A DNA stretch of 7,152 nucleotides from an uncultured Eubacteriales bacterium (GTDB lineage Bacteria > Bacillota > Clostridia > Christensenellales > Borkfalkiaceae): the NCBI GenBank assembly GCA_900545325.1, contig UQZE01000108.1:1-7152 (forward strand), read 5' to 3'. This document shows, one piece after another, positions 1-6,417 of the stretch. The first letter of the stretch is position 1, and each line of letters starts with the position of its first letter. Under the pieces are notes generated by a model. It was not told the origin of the DNA and made no database searches. It saw only the letters and a program-made list of their open reading frames with translations. Position numbers and translations under genes: made by a program.

Positions 1-1667
1 CTGAGCGCGCCGACGATGAGGATGACCGCAATGAGAAGCCCCATGAACATGCCGTTCGTCGTGGACAGCGTGCCGTCCGATTCGGGGACGATCTTCTTGC
101 TGCCCAGGCTGCCCGCCAGGAAGATGACTGCGAACATCGGAATGAAGCGCACGAACAGCATGACCAGTCCGCCGACGACGTTCGTCCAGGGCGTATTTGC
201 GTTGAAGCCCGCGAAAGCCGAGCCGTTATTGCCCGCCATCGAGGCGAAAGCATACAGGATTTCCGAGAACCCGTGCGCGCCGCTGTTCGTAAGCCATTCG
301 GGGGCTTCGGTCATCAGGACCGTGCCCGCGGTGCCCAAAAGCAGGCACAGCACCGGCGTGAGAATGACGAGGCAGACCATTTTCATATCGAAACTGCCGA
401 TTTTTTTGCCGATATATTCGGGCGTTCTGCCGACCATGAGGCCGCCGATGAACACCGTGAGGATAGCGAAGGCGATCATGCCGTAAAGGCCGCAGCCGAC
501 GCCGCCGTAGACGATTTCGCCGAGCATCATGAGGAACATCGGTATCATGCCGCCGAGCGAAGTGAAGCTGTCGTGCATCGCGTTGACCGAACCGTTGGAG
601 GCCGAGGTCGTCGCTACCGCCCACAGCGCGGAAGTGCCCGCGCCGAAACGCGATTCCTTACCCTCCATATTGCCGATGGCGCTCACGCCTTCGGGAAGGT
701 TGCCGCCGATATATTCGAACACCGTGCAGACGACGAGCGCGGCAATGAAAAGAATGCTCATGACTTTCAGCAGAGCGACGCCCTGGTTCTTCTGTTTGAG
801 CACCACGCCGTTTTCGTCCTTGCGCAGCACCGCTTTGCCGAAGGTAAAGCAAAGTCCCGCGGGGATCCAAAGCAGCGACAGGCATTCGATGAGGTTGCTG
901 AACGCCGTGGGGTTTTCAAAGGGATACGCCGAGTTGACGCCCCAGAAACCGCCGCCGTTGGTGAAGAGCTGTTTTATAATGATCTGGCTGGCCGCAGGCC
1001 CGAGATAGAGCTTGGAAGCCGCGCCTTCGAGCGACACGTAGGAAACGGAGCCGCTCATGGTCTGAGGCACGCCCTGCGAGATGAGCAGGACCGCGCCGAT
1101 AAAGCACACGGGGAGCATGAAGAGCGTTACCCTGGTGATGTCCGCCCAGCAGTTGCCCACCGTTCTGCATTCTTTTCTGGTAAAGCCTCTCATCAACGCG
1201 TAAAGCACCGCGATGCCGACCGCGCCCGAAAGGAAGTTCTGCACCGTGAGGCAGAGCATCTGAGAAAGATACGAAAGCCCCGTTTCGCCCGAATACGCCT
1301 GCCAGTTCGTGTTGGTAACGAAGCTCGCCGCCGTATTGAACGCGAGGTGCCAGCTCATCCCCCCGATCTCTTCGGGGTTCATCGTCAAATATGCCTGAAG
1401 CATGACGATGGCGATAAAGAGAATGAGGCTGAATATCGTGAACAAAAATATGCCGAGGGCATATTTTTTGGCCGTCATCTCTTCTTCAGGGTCTACGCCC
1501 ATGATCTTGTAAATGCCGCGCTCTGTCGCGAGGAACGCCTTTTTTGCAAACACCGGCTGGCCTTTATAAATCTTGTAAAAGGCGACTCCGAAGAACCAGC
1601 CTCCGCCGATCAGCAGCAAAAAGTAGGCGATATCCTGCAATGCGGCGAAAATTATACTTTCCGTCAT
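1..1667 (-). CDS. kdpA: KdpA, potassium-transporting ATPase potassium-binding subunit (3' end off window)
   Basis: KdpA is the channel-like, K+-selective membrane subunit of the high-affinity KdpFABC pump, which KdpB drives with ATP. Reading from the ATG at 1667, 555 codons are open to the left edge; E. coli KdpA is 557 residues, so only a few residues are missing. All four selectivity-filter loops are recognisable: TNTNWQ (118-123), TNGGGFWGVNSAYPFENPT (about 236-254), SASNGSVNAMHDS (about 355-367) and AGNNGSAFAGF (about 478-488). NMEGKESRFG (333-342) and GRTPEYIGKKI (413-423) are further family signatures. Two filter positions differ from E. coli: FTNGGG where E. coli has GTNGGG, and SASNGS where it has AASCGA. 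Multiple hydrophobic segments run throughout. The start is supported by AAGGAG about 9 nt upstream. The gene lies 50 bp downstream of kdpF; kdpB and kdpC are expected next, beyond the edge. The identification is secure. Confidence 0.98.
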   Translation of the reverse strand, partial: MTESIIFAALQDIAYFLLLIGGGWFFGVAFYKIYKGQPVFAKKAFLATERGIYKIMGVDPEEEMTAKKYALGIFLFTIFSLILFIAIVMLQAYLTMNPEEIGGMSWHLAFNTAASFVTNTNWQAYSGETGLSYLSQMLCLTVQNFLSGAVGIAVLYALMRGFTRKECRTVGNCWADITRVTLFMLPVCFIGAVLLISQGVPQTMSGSVSYVSLEGAASKLYLGPAASQIIIKQLFTNGGGFWGVNSAYPFENPTAFSNLIECLSLLWIPAGLCFTFGKAVLRKDENGVVLKQKNQGVALLKVMSILFIAALVVCTVFEYIGGNLPEGVSAIGNMEGKESRFGAGTSALWAVATTSASNGSVNAMHDSFTSLGGMIPMFLMMLGEIVYGGVGCGLYGMIAFAILTVFIGGLMVGRTPEYIGKKIGSFDMKMVCLVILTPVLCLLLGTAGTVLMTEAPEWLTNSGAHGFSEILYAFASMAGNNGSAFAGFNANTPWTNVVGGLVMLFVRFIPMFAVIFLAGSLGSKKIVPESDGTLSTTNGMFMGLLIAVILIVGAL

Positions 1668-1717
1668 AACAGTTATCTCCTTAGAATATAGTTGTCAGTT
1701 TTTTACACAGATGCCCT

Positions 1718-1807
1718 TCAGTTCTTATCGCTTGTAAACAGCGTATAGAACAGATAAGCCAGCAACCCGACCGCGAGCACCGCGGCCACGATGGTTACGA
1801 CCGTCAT
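1718..1807 (-). CDS. kdpF: KdpF, small membrane subunit of the Kdp pump
   Basis: This 29-residue peptide (MTVVTIVAAVLAVGLLAYLF then YTLFTSDKN) is a single hydrophobic helix (about residues 3-24) with a short polar tail. E. coli KdpF is also 29 residues with the same layout, and is known to stabilise the KdpABC complex in the membrane. It sits directly before kdpA, the canonical KdpF position. GGAGG lies 8 nt before the ATG. Its ATG overlaps the TGA of the upstream TPR gene in an ATGA arrangement, so the two are probably translationally coupled. Sequence similarity is necessarily weak at this length; the call rests on size, topology, ribosome binding site and position. Confidence 0.93.
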   Translation of the reverse strand: MTVVTIVAAVLAVGLLAYLFYTLFTSDKN

Positions 1808-2142
1808 ACTTTTTTACCTCCCGTGATATTGAGGCCCCACTCGATCTCGCGGGACCCCTGATAGGCGAATTCGGACACGCGCTCTAAATTCAGCGCCGCG
1901 GGTCTGAACGTCTGGTCCATATAATAAGCCACCCTGTAAAATCTGGAAGCTTTCAGCCTGTCCCCGTCCTTTTCATACGAAATCCCGAGGAGATTGTAAA
2001 GCTCGGGATCCTCCATATCGACGGCCGCCGCCTGCCGCAGTATGCTGCGCGCCAGCGAATATTCTCCCGAACGTATCGCCTGCGCGGCCGATTCCGCAAG
2101 GGTAACGTCGGCGGCGTTTTTTTCTCCGGTATGTACGTTCAT
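1804..2142 (-). CDS. Small TPR-repeat protein, first gene of the kdpFA operon
   Basis: This is a soluble-looking 112-residue protein with no signal peptide or membrane segment. Residues 46-79 fit the TPR consensus well: Y49, L52, G53, Y56, A65, Y69 and A72 fall at the classical positions 4, 7, 8, 11, 20, 24 and 27. Residues about 12-45 form a second, weaker repeat (G26, A31, L35, A38), and 80-95 could be a capping helix. TPRs bind proteins or peptides, so a scaffold or regulatory role toward the Kdp complex or KdpD is possible but is inference. The ATG at 2142 has a very strong ribosome binding site (AAGGAGGG, about 7 nt away). It is the promoter-proximal gene and its TGA overlaps the kdpF ATG. 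I do not know a characterised Kdp component of this type. Confidence 0.85.
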   Translation of the reverse strand: MNVHTGEKNAADVTLAESAAQAIRSGEYSLARSILRQAAAVDMEDPELYNLLGISYEKDGDRLKASRFYRVAYYMDQTFRPAALNLERVSEFAYQGSREIEWGLNITGGKKV

Positions 2143-2169
2143 AAGATTTCCCTCCTTTTTTCGGGAATA

Positions 2170-2175
2170 ATGATA
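2170..2175 (-). promoter_or_regulatory. Candidate -10 of the TPR-kdpFA promoter
   Basis: TATCAT (5 of 6 to TATAAT) would place the start near 2163, about 21 nt before the TPR-gene ATG. No acceptable -35 exists at 16-18 bp spacing (GTTCTT, CGTTCT, ACGTTC), which suggests an activator-dependent promoter. The choice of hexamer is supported by its distance to the upstream 37-bp element, which matches the dapA promoter to the base. Mapping of the transcript start would settle it. Confidence 0.55.
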
Positions 2176-2219
2176 ACGCCTTTCGCATTAAAAGAACGTT
2201 TTATCTTGCAGCGGGGACA

Positions 2220-2256
2220 TTAAGATTGTATTAAAGATAGCGAAAACCGCGTTTAA
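2220..2256 (-). promoter_or_regulatory. 37-bp bipartite element, copy 1, upstream of TPR-kdpFA (candidate KdpE site)
   Basis: Read on the minus strand, the element is TTAAACGCGGT, then 11 bp, then TTAATACAATCTTAA. The first part is identical in copy 2 (4575-4611) and the last part matches at 13 of 15 positions, while the 11-bp spacer does not match at all. TTAA steps begin at 2256, 2234 and 2223, that is 22 and 11 bp apart, the helical phasing typical of tandem OmpR/PhoB-family binding. The TTAA at 2256-2253 contains the lysC stop codon. The 15-mer is centred about 64 bp before the predicted start, close to where KdpE binds in the E. coli kdp promoter (roughly -55 to -70). Binding by KdpE is inferred. 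Confidence 0.72.
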
Positions 2257-3593
2257 TCCTTCGCTTTTTCGGCCAAAAACTCATCGTACAGCGCGCGTAC
2301 GGCCGTTTCGTACTGCCGTTCGTCCACCCCCGCGATGATGTTGATCTCGCGCAGCCCCTGTATGAGCATTCTGATGTTCACGCCCGCCTTTGCCAGCGCG
2401 GTGCACATTCTGCCCGCCACGCCCAGGCGGCTGCGCATGTTCCTGCCTACGATGGACACGATGGCGAAATTATCCACCATGCGGATATCGTCGGGGCGCA
2501 CGCTCTTTTTGATTTCGTCCACAAGCGCCGCCTTGACTTCTTCGCTCACGTTTTCCTTGGGGATCAGAAAGTTGACCGCGTCTATGCTCGACGGCATGTG
2601 CTCGAACCCGATGCCGTAATATTCCAGCACGGAGAGGATTTTTCTGACGACGTTTTTCTGCGCGTTCATGCCCGTCTTGTGGACGAAGAGCACGGAAAAT
2701 CCCTTTTTCCCCACGATGCCCGTAACGCCCGAACCCGTTTCGCTCCGCTCCTTCAAACAGGAGGTAATGAGCGTGCCCTCGGTTTCGGGGCGGAAAGTGT
2801 TGCGCACCGCGAGGGGCGTTCTGGTCTTTATGAGCGGCACGAGAGCGTCGGGGTGCATGACGGCCGCGCCGAGATAGGACATCTCGCGCAGTTCGCCGTA
2901 CGTCATGGAAGAGATGATCTCGGGCGATTGCACGATGCGCGGATCGGCGTTCAGTATACCGTCCACGTCCGTCCAGTTTTCGTAAATGTCCGCCTTGACC
3001 GCCGCCGCGACCAGGCTGCCCGTGATGTCCGAACCGCCGCGGGAAAAGATGACGATATTCCCGTTCTCGTCCGAACCGTAAAAGCCGGGAATGACGATAT
3101 ACCCCGTTTCCCTGAGCCGTTTTTTGCATATCTTATCCGTTTCGGCGGCGTTGAACCCGTCGTACTTGTCGAACCGCAGAAGCTCGGCCGCATCCACGAA
3201 TCCGAAGCCCGTTTTCAGGGCAAAAAAGTAGGCGGAGAGATACTCTCCGCGCGAAACGCAGAAATCGTATTGCCCGCTCTTTTCCATCGCGTCTTTGACG
3301 GAAAAAAGCGTTTTATCGAGGATATCGCTCCCCAGACAGTCGTAAATGTCGCGGTAGCGCGCCGCCACGGAAGGGAAAGTCCGATCGCAGTTCCCCCCGT
3401 TTTTTATCTCTTCAAAGCATTGAATGAGCAGATCGGTAACTTTTGCGCCGCCGTTGCATTTGCCCGGCGCCGAAACCACGATGTATTTGCGCGCGGGATC
3501 GCTCTTGACTATCTTCTCCACCCGTCCGACGCTTTCGACGTCCGCCATGGACGTGCCGCCGAACTTACATACCACAGATCTTTCGTTATCCAT
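2253..3593 (-). CDS. lysC: Aspartate kinase (aspartokinase) with two C-terminal ACT domains
   Basis: This enzyme phosphorylates L-aspartate with ATP, the first step toward lysine, diaminopimelate, threonine and methionine. It has 446 residues, normal for a monofunctional aspartokinase of this class. The kinase domain (about 5-280) shows KFGGTS (10-15), SRGEYLSA (114-121, with E117 at the aspartate-binding position), FSRGGSDITGS (183-193) and WTDVDGILNADPRIV (207-221). Tandem ACT domains follow (about 294-365 and 375-440); the first carries EHMPSSID (331-338), as in clostridial enzymes. The second has QGLREINII (412-420) where QG-x-S/D-E is usual. The gene starts 3 nt after the dapA stop and lacks a clear ribosome binding site, so translational coupling to dapA is likely. 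No hairpin with a T-run follows, so read-through into the kdp operon is possible. Isozyme class and effector cannot be told from sequence alone. Confidence 0.96.
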   Translation of the reverse strand: MDNERSVVCKFGGTSMADVESVGRVEKIVKSDPARKYIVVSAPGKCNGGAKVTDLLIQCFEEIKNGGNCDRTFPSVAARYRDIYDCLGSDILDKTLFSVKDAMEKSGQYDFCVSRGEYLSAYFFALKTGFGFVDAAELLRFDKYDGFNAAETDKICKKRLRETGYIVIPGFYGSDENGNIVIFSRGGSDITGSLVAAAVKADIYENWTDVDGILNADPRIVQSPEIISSMTYGELREMSYLGAAVMHPDALVPLIKTRTPLAVRNTFRPETEGTLITSCLKERSETGSGVTGIVGKKGFSVLFVHKTGMNAQKNVVRKILSVLEYYGIGFEHMPSSIDAVNFLIPKENVSEEVKAALVDEIKKSVRPDDIRMVDNFAIVSIVGRNMRSRLGVAGRMCTALAKAGVNIRMLIQGLREINIIAGVDERQYETAVRALYDEFLAEKAKD

Positions 3594-3596
3594 TTT

Positions 3597-4487
3597 TCAA
3601 TTGCCCGCGCGGAGGGCCTTGAGTTCCGCGCTTAATTTCTCCTTTAAATCTCCGTCCGCCTCGCAAAGGGGCAGTCTGAAACCGCCCAGCGAAAATCCTT
3701 CCAAATTCATGGCCGTCTTGATCGGAATGGGGTTTACGTCGGCAAACAGCAGCTTGATGAGCTTTGAAAAGCGCTGCTGAATGGCGATGCTGCGGTCTAT
3801 ATCCCCCGCGAAAAAACGGGCGCACAGTTCGTGCACCGCTTTCGGGAAGAGGTTGGAAAGCACGGACACCGCGCCCGCCGCGCCCGCCGAAAGGAGGGGC
3901 AGCGTGAGTTCGTCCGAACCGCAGTAAACGGCGATTTCGTCCCGATACAAGCTTTTGATGCGCACGGACTGTTCCACCAGCCCGGAACATTCCTTGACCG
4001 CCTTGACGTTTTTGATCTTCAAAAGGCCGGCGTAGGCCTCCGGCCTGACGTTCACCCCCGTGCGCGACGGCACGTTGTAGACGATCATCGGCAGCCCTGT
4101 TTTCTGCGCGCACTCTTTGAAATGCAAAAAGAGCCCGCGTTCGTTGCATTTGTTGTAATACGGCGTGATGACGAGCAGCGCGTCCGCCCCCGCCTTTTCC
4201 ATCGCGGCGCATTCCTCCGCCGCCTTCGCCGTGCAGTTCGACCCCGCGCCGGCTATGAGCGGCACGCGGCCGTTGACTGTTTTCGCGGCGAACGACACCA
4301 CCTTGTACAGTTCGTCGTCGGTCAGCGTGGAGCACTCGCCCGTAGTGCCTCCGACGAGGAGCGCGTCGCACCCCTGGGATATCTGATACTCGATCAGTTC
4401 TTCCAGCTTGCCGTATTCGACCTTGTTTTCCTTGTCGAACGGCGTTACGAGCGCCGTGGCGACGCCCTTGAATATAAGTTCGGACAT
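3597..4487 (-). CDS. dapA: 4-hydroxy-tetrahydrodipicolinate synthase
   Basis: DapA condenses pyruvate with aspartate semialdehyde, the committed step to diaminopimelate and lysine. At 296 residues it is a full-length TIM-barrel enzyme of the DHDPS/NAL family. Every catalytic residue of the E. coli enzyme is present at a constant offset of +4: T48 and T49 (GGTTGE), Y111, Y137 (YNVPSRTG), R142 and the Schiff-base lysine K165 (VKAVKE). This triad plus R142 favours DapA over N-acetylneuraminate lyase. Several residues that bind inhibitory lysine in E. coli are replaced (H53 by D57, H56 by L60, E84 by K88), which suggests weak or no lysine feedback. The start at 4487 has GGAGGG 4-5 nt upstream. 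It is the first gene of a dapA-lysC pair; asd and dapB are not in the window. A 37-bp element shared with the kdp promoter lies upstream. Confidence 0.97.
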   Translation of the reverse strand: MSELIFKGVATALVTPFDKENKVEYGKLEELIEYQISQGCDALLVGGTTGECSTLTDDELYKVVSFAAKTVNGRVPLIAGAGSNCTAKAAEECAAMEKAGADALLVITPYYNKCNERGLFLHFKECAQKTGLPMIVYNVPSRTGVNVRPEAYAGLLKIKNVKAVKECSGLVEQSVRIKSLYRDEIAVYCGSDELTLPLLSAGAAGAVSVLSNLFPKAVHELCARFFAGDIDRSIAIQQRFSKLIKLLFADVNPIPIKTAMNLEGFSLGGFRLPLCEADGDLKEKLSAELKALRAGN

Positions 4488-4524
4488 GATCCCTCCTTCA
4501 GCATGATTGCCTCACTTGTGTTTG

Positions 4525-4553
4525 ATTATACCCATACATGAATTAGTTTGGAA
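4525..4553 (-). promoter_or_regulatory. dapA-lysC promoter
   Basis: A perfect -10 (TATAAT, 4530-4525) has only a 3-of-6 match to -35 (TTCCAA, 4553-4548) at 17-bp spacing. The start is predicted near 4518, giving a leader of about 31 nt before the dapA ATG. The poor -35 together with the shared element 44 bp upstream of the -10 suggests activation by a bound regulator. The leader is far too short to hold a lysine riboswitch. Confidence 0.7.
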
Positions 4554-4574
4554 TAAAGATTGCCCGCCGCCGCG

Positions 4575-4611
4575 TTAAAATTGCATTAAGACGGCGCCCG
4601 ACCGCGTTTAA
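4575..4611 (-). promoter_or_regulatory. 37-bp bipartite element, copy 2, upstream of dapA-lysC (candidate KdpE site)
   Basis: On the minus strand it reads TTAAACGCGGT, an 11-bp GC-rich spacer, then TTAATGCAATTTTAA. The outer parts match copy 1 (2220-2256) at 11 of 11 and 13 of 15 positions, with equal spacer length. From the element edge at 4575 to the -10 edge at 4530 is 45 positions, the same as 2220 to 2175 at the kdp operon. The upstream end touches the T-run of the kdpE terminator. A shared regulator, most simply KdpE, is inferred. Confidence 0.72.
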
Positions 4612-4653
4612 AATAAAAAAAGGCCCGAAAGCCGTTGCTTCCGGACTTTTTTT
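4611..4653 (-). terminator. Intrinsic terminator of kdpDE
   Basis: In the minus-strand RNA, a 10-bp stem (arms at 4646-4637 and 4632-4623) with a 4-nt loop is followed by a run of seven T, then A and more T (4621-4611). Two stem pairs are G-U wobbles in this orientation and would be A-C mismatches in the plus-strand RNA, so the hairpin is built to work for kdpDE. It is preceded by an A-run that overlaps the kdpE stop codon. It separates kdpDE from dapA-lysC as transcription units. Confidence 0.88.
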
Positions 4654-5330
4654 CATATCTTGTTCATACGGTACCCCACGCCGACGTCGGTGCGGATGAA
4701 TTCCTGCGAATACGGATCCTTTTCTATCTTGCGGCGGATCCCCGCCATAAACACGCGGAGCCCGTTGGCGTCGTTCCCGCCGGGGCCCCACACCTTTGAA
4801 ATGATAAAATTGTGCGTGAGCGTCTTGCCGACGTTCTGCGCGAGCAGGGTGAGTATTTTATACTCGTAATTCGTAAGGTGCACCTCGCTGCCGCCGAGAT
4901 ACACGCTGTGCGCCACATAATCGATCTTCAGAGAACCGTTTTCGAAGGAGCCTCGCTCTTCCCCCGAAGAGCTGTGCCGCAGCGCCGAGCGGATGCGCGC
5001 CATCAGTTCGGCGCTCGAAAAGGGTTTCTGCACATAGTCGTTCACGCCCGCGTCCAGACACTTGATCTTTTCCTTTTCGTCGCTCCGCGCGCTCACCACG
5101 ATAATGGGGATTTTTTCCGAAAAACCCCTCACCGTTTCCACAACGTTGATGCCGTCCATATCGGGCAGCCCCAGGTCGAGCACGATGAGGTCTACGATAT
5201 TCTTTACGATAAAATCCACGCCCTCGCGCGCGGTGCCGACCACGTTCACGTTGTGTTCTTCCTGTTTGAGCGCGATCTTGAGCAGGTTCTGTATCGCCTT
5301 ATCGTCCTCTATGACAAGTATTTCAGCCAT
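4653..5330 (-). CDS. kdpE: KdpE, OmpR/PhoB-family response regulator
   Basis: KdpE is the DNA-binding partner of KdpD that activates kdp transcription when phosphorylated. From the ATG at 5330 it is 225 residues. The receiver domain (1-118) has the acidic pair D9 and D10, phospho-acceptor D52 (LIVLDLGLPDMDG), S80 and K102. The C-terminal winged helix (about 130-225) contains LTNYEYKILTLLAQNVGKTLTHNFIISKVWG and ends with RTDVGVGYRMNKI, typical of the OmpR/KdpE family. The ATG at 5330 is chosen over the in-frame ATG at 5360 because MAEILVIEDD is a canonical receiver start and GGAGG lies 6 nt before it. It overlaps kdpD by 8 nt and is followed at once by an intrinsic terminator. The assignment to KdpE and not another OmpR-type regulator rests on pairing with KdpD and on the kdp context. 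Confidence 0.95.
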   Translation of the reverse strand: MAEILVIEDDKAIQNLLKIALKQEEHNVNVVGTAREGVDFIVKNIVDLIVLDLGLPDMDGINVVETVRGFSEKIPIIVVSARSDEKEKIKCLDAGVNDYVQKPFSSAELMARIRSALRHSSSGEERGSFENGSLKIDYVAHSVYLGGSEVHLTNYEYKILTLLAQNVGKTLTHNFIISKVWGPGGNDANGLRVFMAGIRRKIEKDPYSQEFIRTDVGVGYRMNKI

Positions 5331-6411
5331 TTTGATCCTCCATGGGCAGATTGAATTCAAACACGACCAGCCCGTCGGCGTTGCGGGCGGATATGCCGCC
5401 GCCGTGCGCTTTTATGATGAGCTGGCAGATGGCCAGCCCCAGGCCGACGCCGTTGCTGTCCTCCTCGCCCGCGGTATAATACATTTCGAAGATATGCGGG
5501 AGATCCTCCTTCCGCATGGGCGAACCGTCGTTGCTGATGCGGAAAACGGCGTTCTTGCCCGTGTTCCACACCTTAATCCAGATATTGCCGTCCTCCGCGG
5601 TGTGCTTGGCGGCGTTGTCCAGAATATTGCAGAGCACCTGCATGATCAGCGTGGCGTCCATCGGCACGAGCAGCAGTTCTTCGGGCATATCGTAATGCAC
5701 CGTGCGGCCGCCGAGCTTTCCGCTCACCGTACGGACGGCCTGGGGCACGATCTCCTCCAGCGCCTCGGGCTTTTTCTTGACCGTGAGTTTTTCGTTGTCT
5801 ATTCTCGAAAGCGACAGAAGGTTTTCCACCAGCCGTATGGTCCAGTCGGATTTTCCGTAAATGTCGCCGAGTATCTCCCTCTTATCTTCCTCGCCGATCT
5901 CGGGCTTTTCCAGCAGCAGTTCCGCGCCGTTCTTGATGGTGGTGAGCGGCGTGCGCAGATCGTGAGAAATGCTCCTTAACAGCGTGGCTTTGAGCTGTTC
6001 CTTTTCGCTTTCCGTCTTGAGTTTCATCTTTTCCAGATTGAGCGCGTTGATCTGCGACATCTTTTTTTTGAGCTGAAAGGTGATGAGACTGATCGCCACG
6101 CCGACCGCGAACATTAAAATAAAGGTCGCGAGATAATTGCTGTCGTTGATTTTCAGCGAGAAACGCGGTTCCGTAAAAAAGAAATTATACCCCAGCACGC
6201 AGATGAGCGACAGCACCCAGGAATAAGTGTACCCCTTCGTGAACACCGCCAGAAGCAGAATGCCCAATATATATATAATGAGAAAGTTGAGGTCGTTCAG
6301 CCGCAAAAAATCCAGCAGAAAGCACAGCGCGGTGCAGAGAGCAAAGTCCAGCACGGTGAGCGCCGCGTTTTTCAGCACATTCAAATAATTTCGTTTCGTC
6401 GGCCTGATCAT
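5323..6411 (-). CDS. kdpD: KdpD-type sensor histidine kinase lacking the N-terminal KdpD/USP domains
   Basis: This membrane kinase phosphorylates KdpE. From the ATG at 6411 it is 362 residues against about 890 for E. coli KdpD. Residues about 10-115 form the four-helix KdpD membrane domain (DUF4118), with the typical GYNFFFTEPRFSLKINDSNYL between helices. A helical linker leads to the HisKA domain, with H150 in SISHDLRTPL, and the HATPase domain, with N262 and N266 (NILDN), an NDGS motif near 294-297 and GVGLGL (321-326). The cytoplasmic N-terminal domain with its Walker A and the USP domain are absent, and no room for them exists upstream. The same frame stays open to an ATG at 6513, but those 34 extra residues have no ribosome binding site and contain a good promoter. 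The ATG at 6411 also lacks a ribosome binding site and coincides with the predicted transcript start. It overlaps kdpE by 8 nt. Confidence 0.92.
   Translation of the reverse strand: MIRPTKRNYLNVLKNAALTVLDFALCTALCFLLDFLRLNDLNFLIIYILGILLLAVFTKGYTYSWVLSLICVLGYNFFFTEPRFSLKINDSNYLATFILMFAVGVAISLITFQLKKKMSQINALNLEKMKLKTESEKEQLKATLLRSISHDLRTPLTTIKNGAELLLEKPEIGEEDKREILGDIYGKSDWTIRLVENLLSLSRIDNEKLTVKKKPEALEEIVPQAVRTVSGKLGGRTVHYDMPEELLLVPMDATLIMQVLCNILDNAAKHTAEDGNIWIKVWNTGKNAVFRISNDGSPMRKEDLPHIFEMYYTAGEEDSNGVGLGLAICQLIIKAHGGGISARNADGLVVFEFNLPMEDQNG
5337..5341 (-). promoter_or_regulatory. Ribosome binding site that fixes the kdpE start
   Basis: GGAGG lies 6 nt before the ATG at 5330, inside the last codons of kdpD. 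The alternative in-frame ATG at 5360 would lie upstream of this site and add ten residues not seen in receiver domains. Confidence 0.85.
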
Positions 6412-6417
6412 ACGCTT

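Noticed and set aside
273..1691. Long plus-strand open frame (472 codons) opposite kdpA
   Set aside because: Its translation is rich in His, Arg, Ala and Asp with no recognisable domain and no ribosome binding site; it is the antisense shadow of the clear kdpA gene.
2241..2251. Small hairpin after lysC as a terminator
   Set aside because: The stem is only 3 bp (GCG/CGC) and no T-run follows at a fitting distance; the bases belong to the conserved element.
2143..2252. c-di-AMP (ydaO-type) riboswitch in front of the kdp operon
   Set aside because: The whole gap is about 110 bp and the predicted leader about 21 nt, too short for this riboswitch.
2598..3635. Plus-strand open frame (345 codons) opposite lysC
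   Set aside because: It has low-complexity shadow composition and is covered by a full-length aspartokinase on the other strand.
4488..4524. Lysine riboswitch in front of dapA-lysC
   Set aside because: The predicted leader is only about 31 nt, far shorter than an L-box, and no suitable helices are seen.
3831..4541. Plus-strand open frame opposite dapA
   Set aside because: It is antisense to the catalytic core of DapA, has no family resemblance and no ribosome binding site.
5331..5360. kdpE start at the ATG at 5360
   Set aside because: It lies upstream of the strong ribosome binding site that serves the ATG at 5330, and adds residues before the canonical receiver-domain start.
5062..5979. 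Plus-strand open frame (305 codons) spanning the kdpE-kdpD junction
   Set aside because: It is a shadow of two well-conserved minus-strand genes and has no motif of its own.
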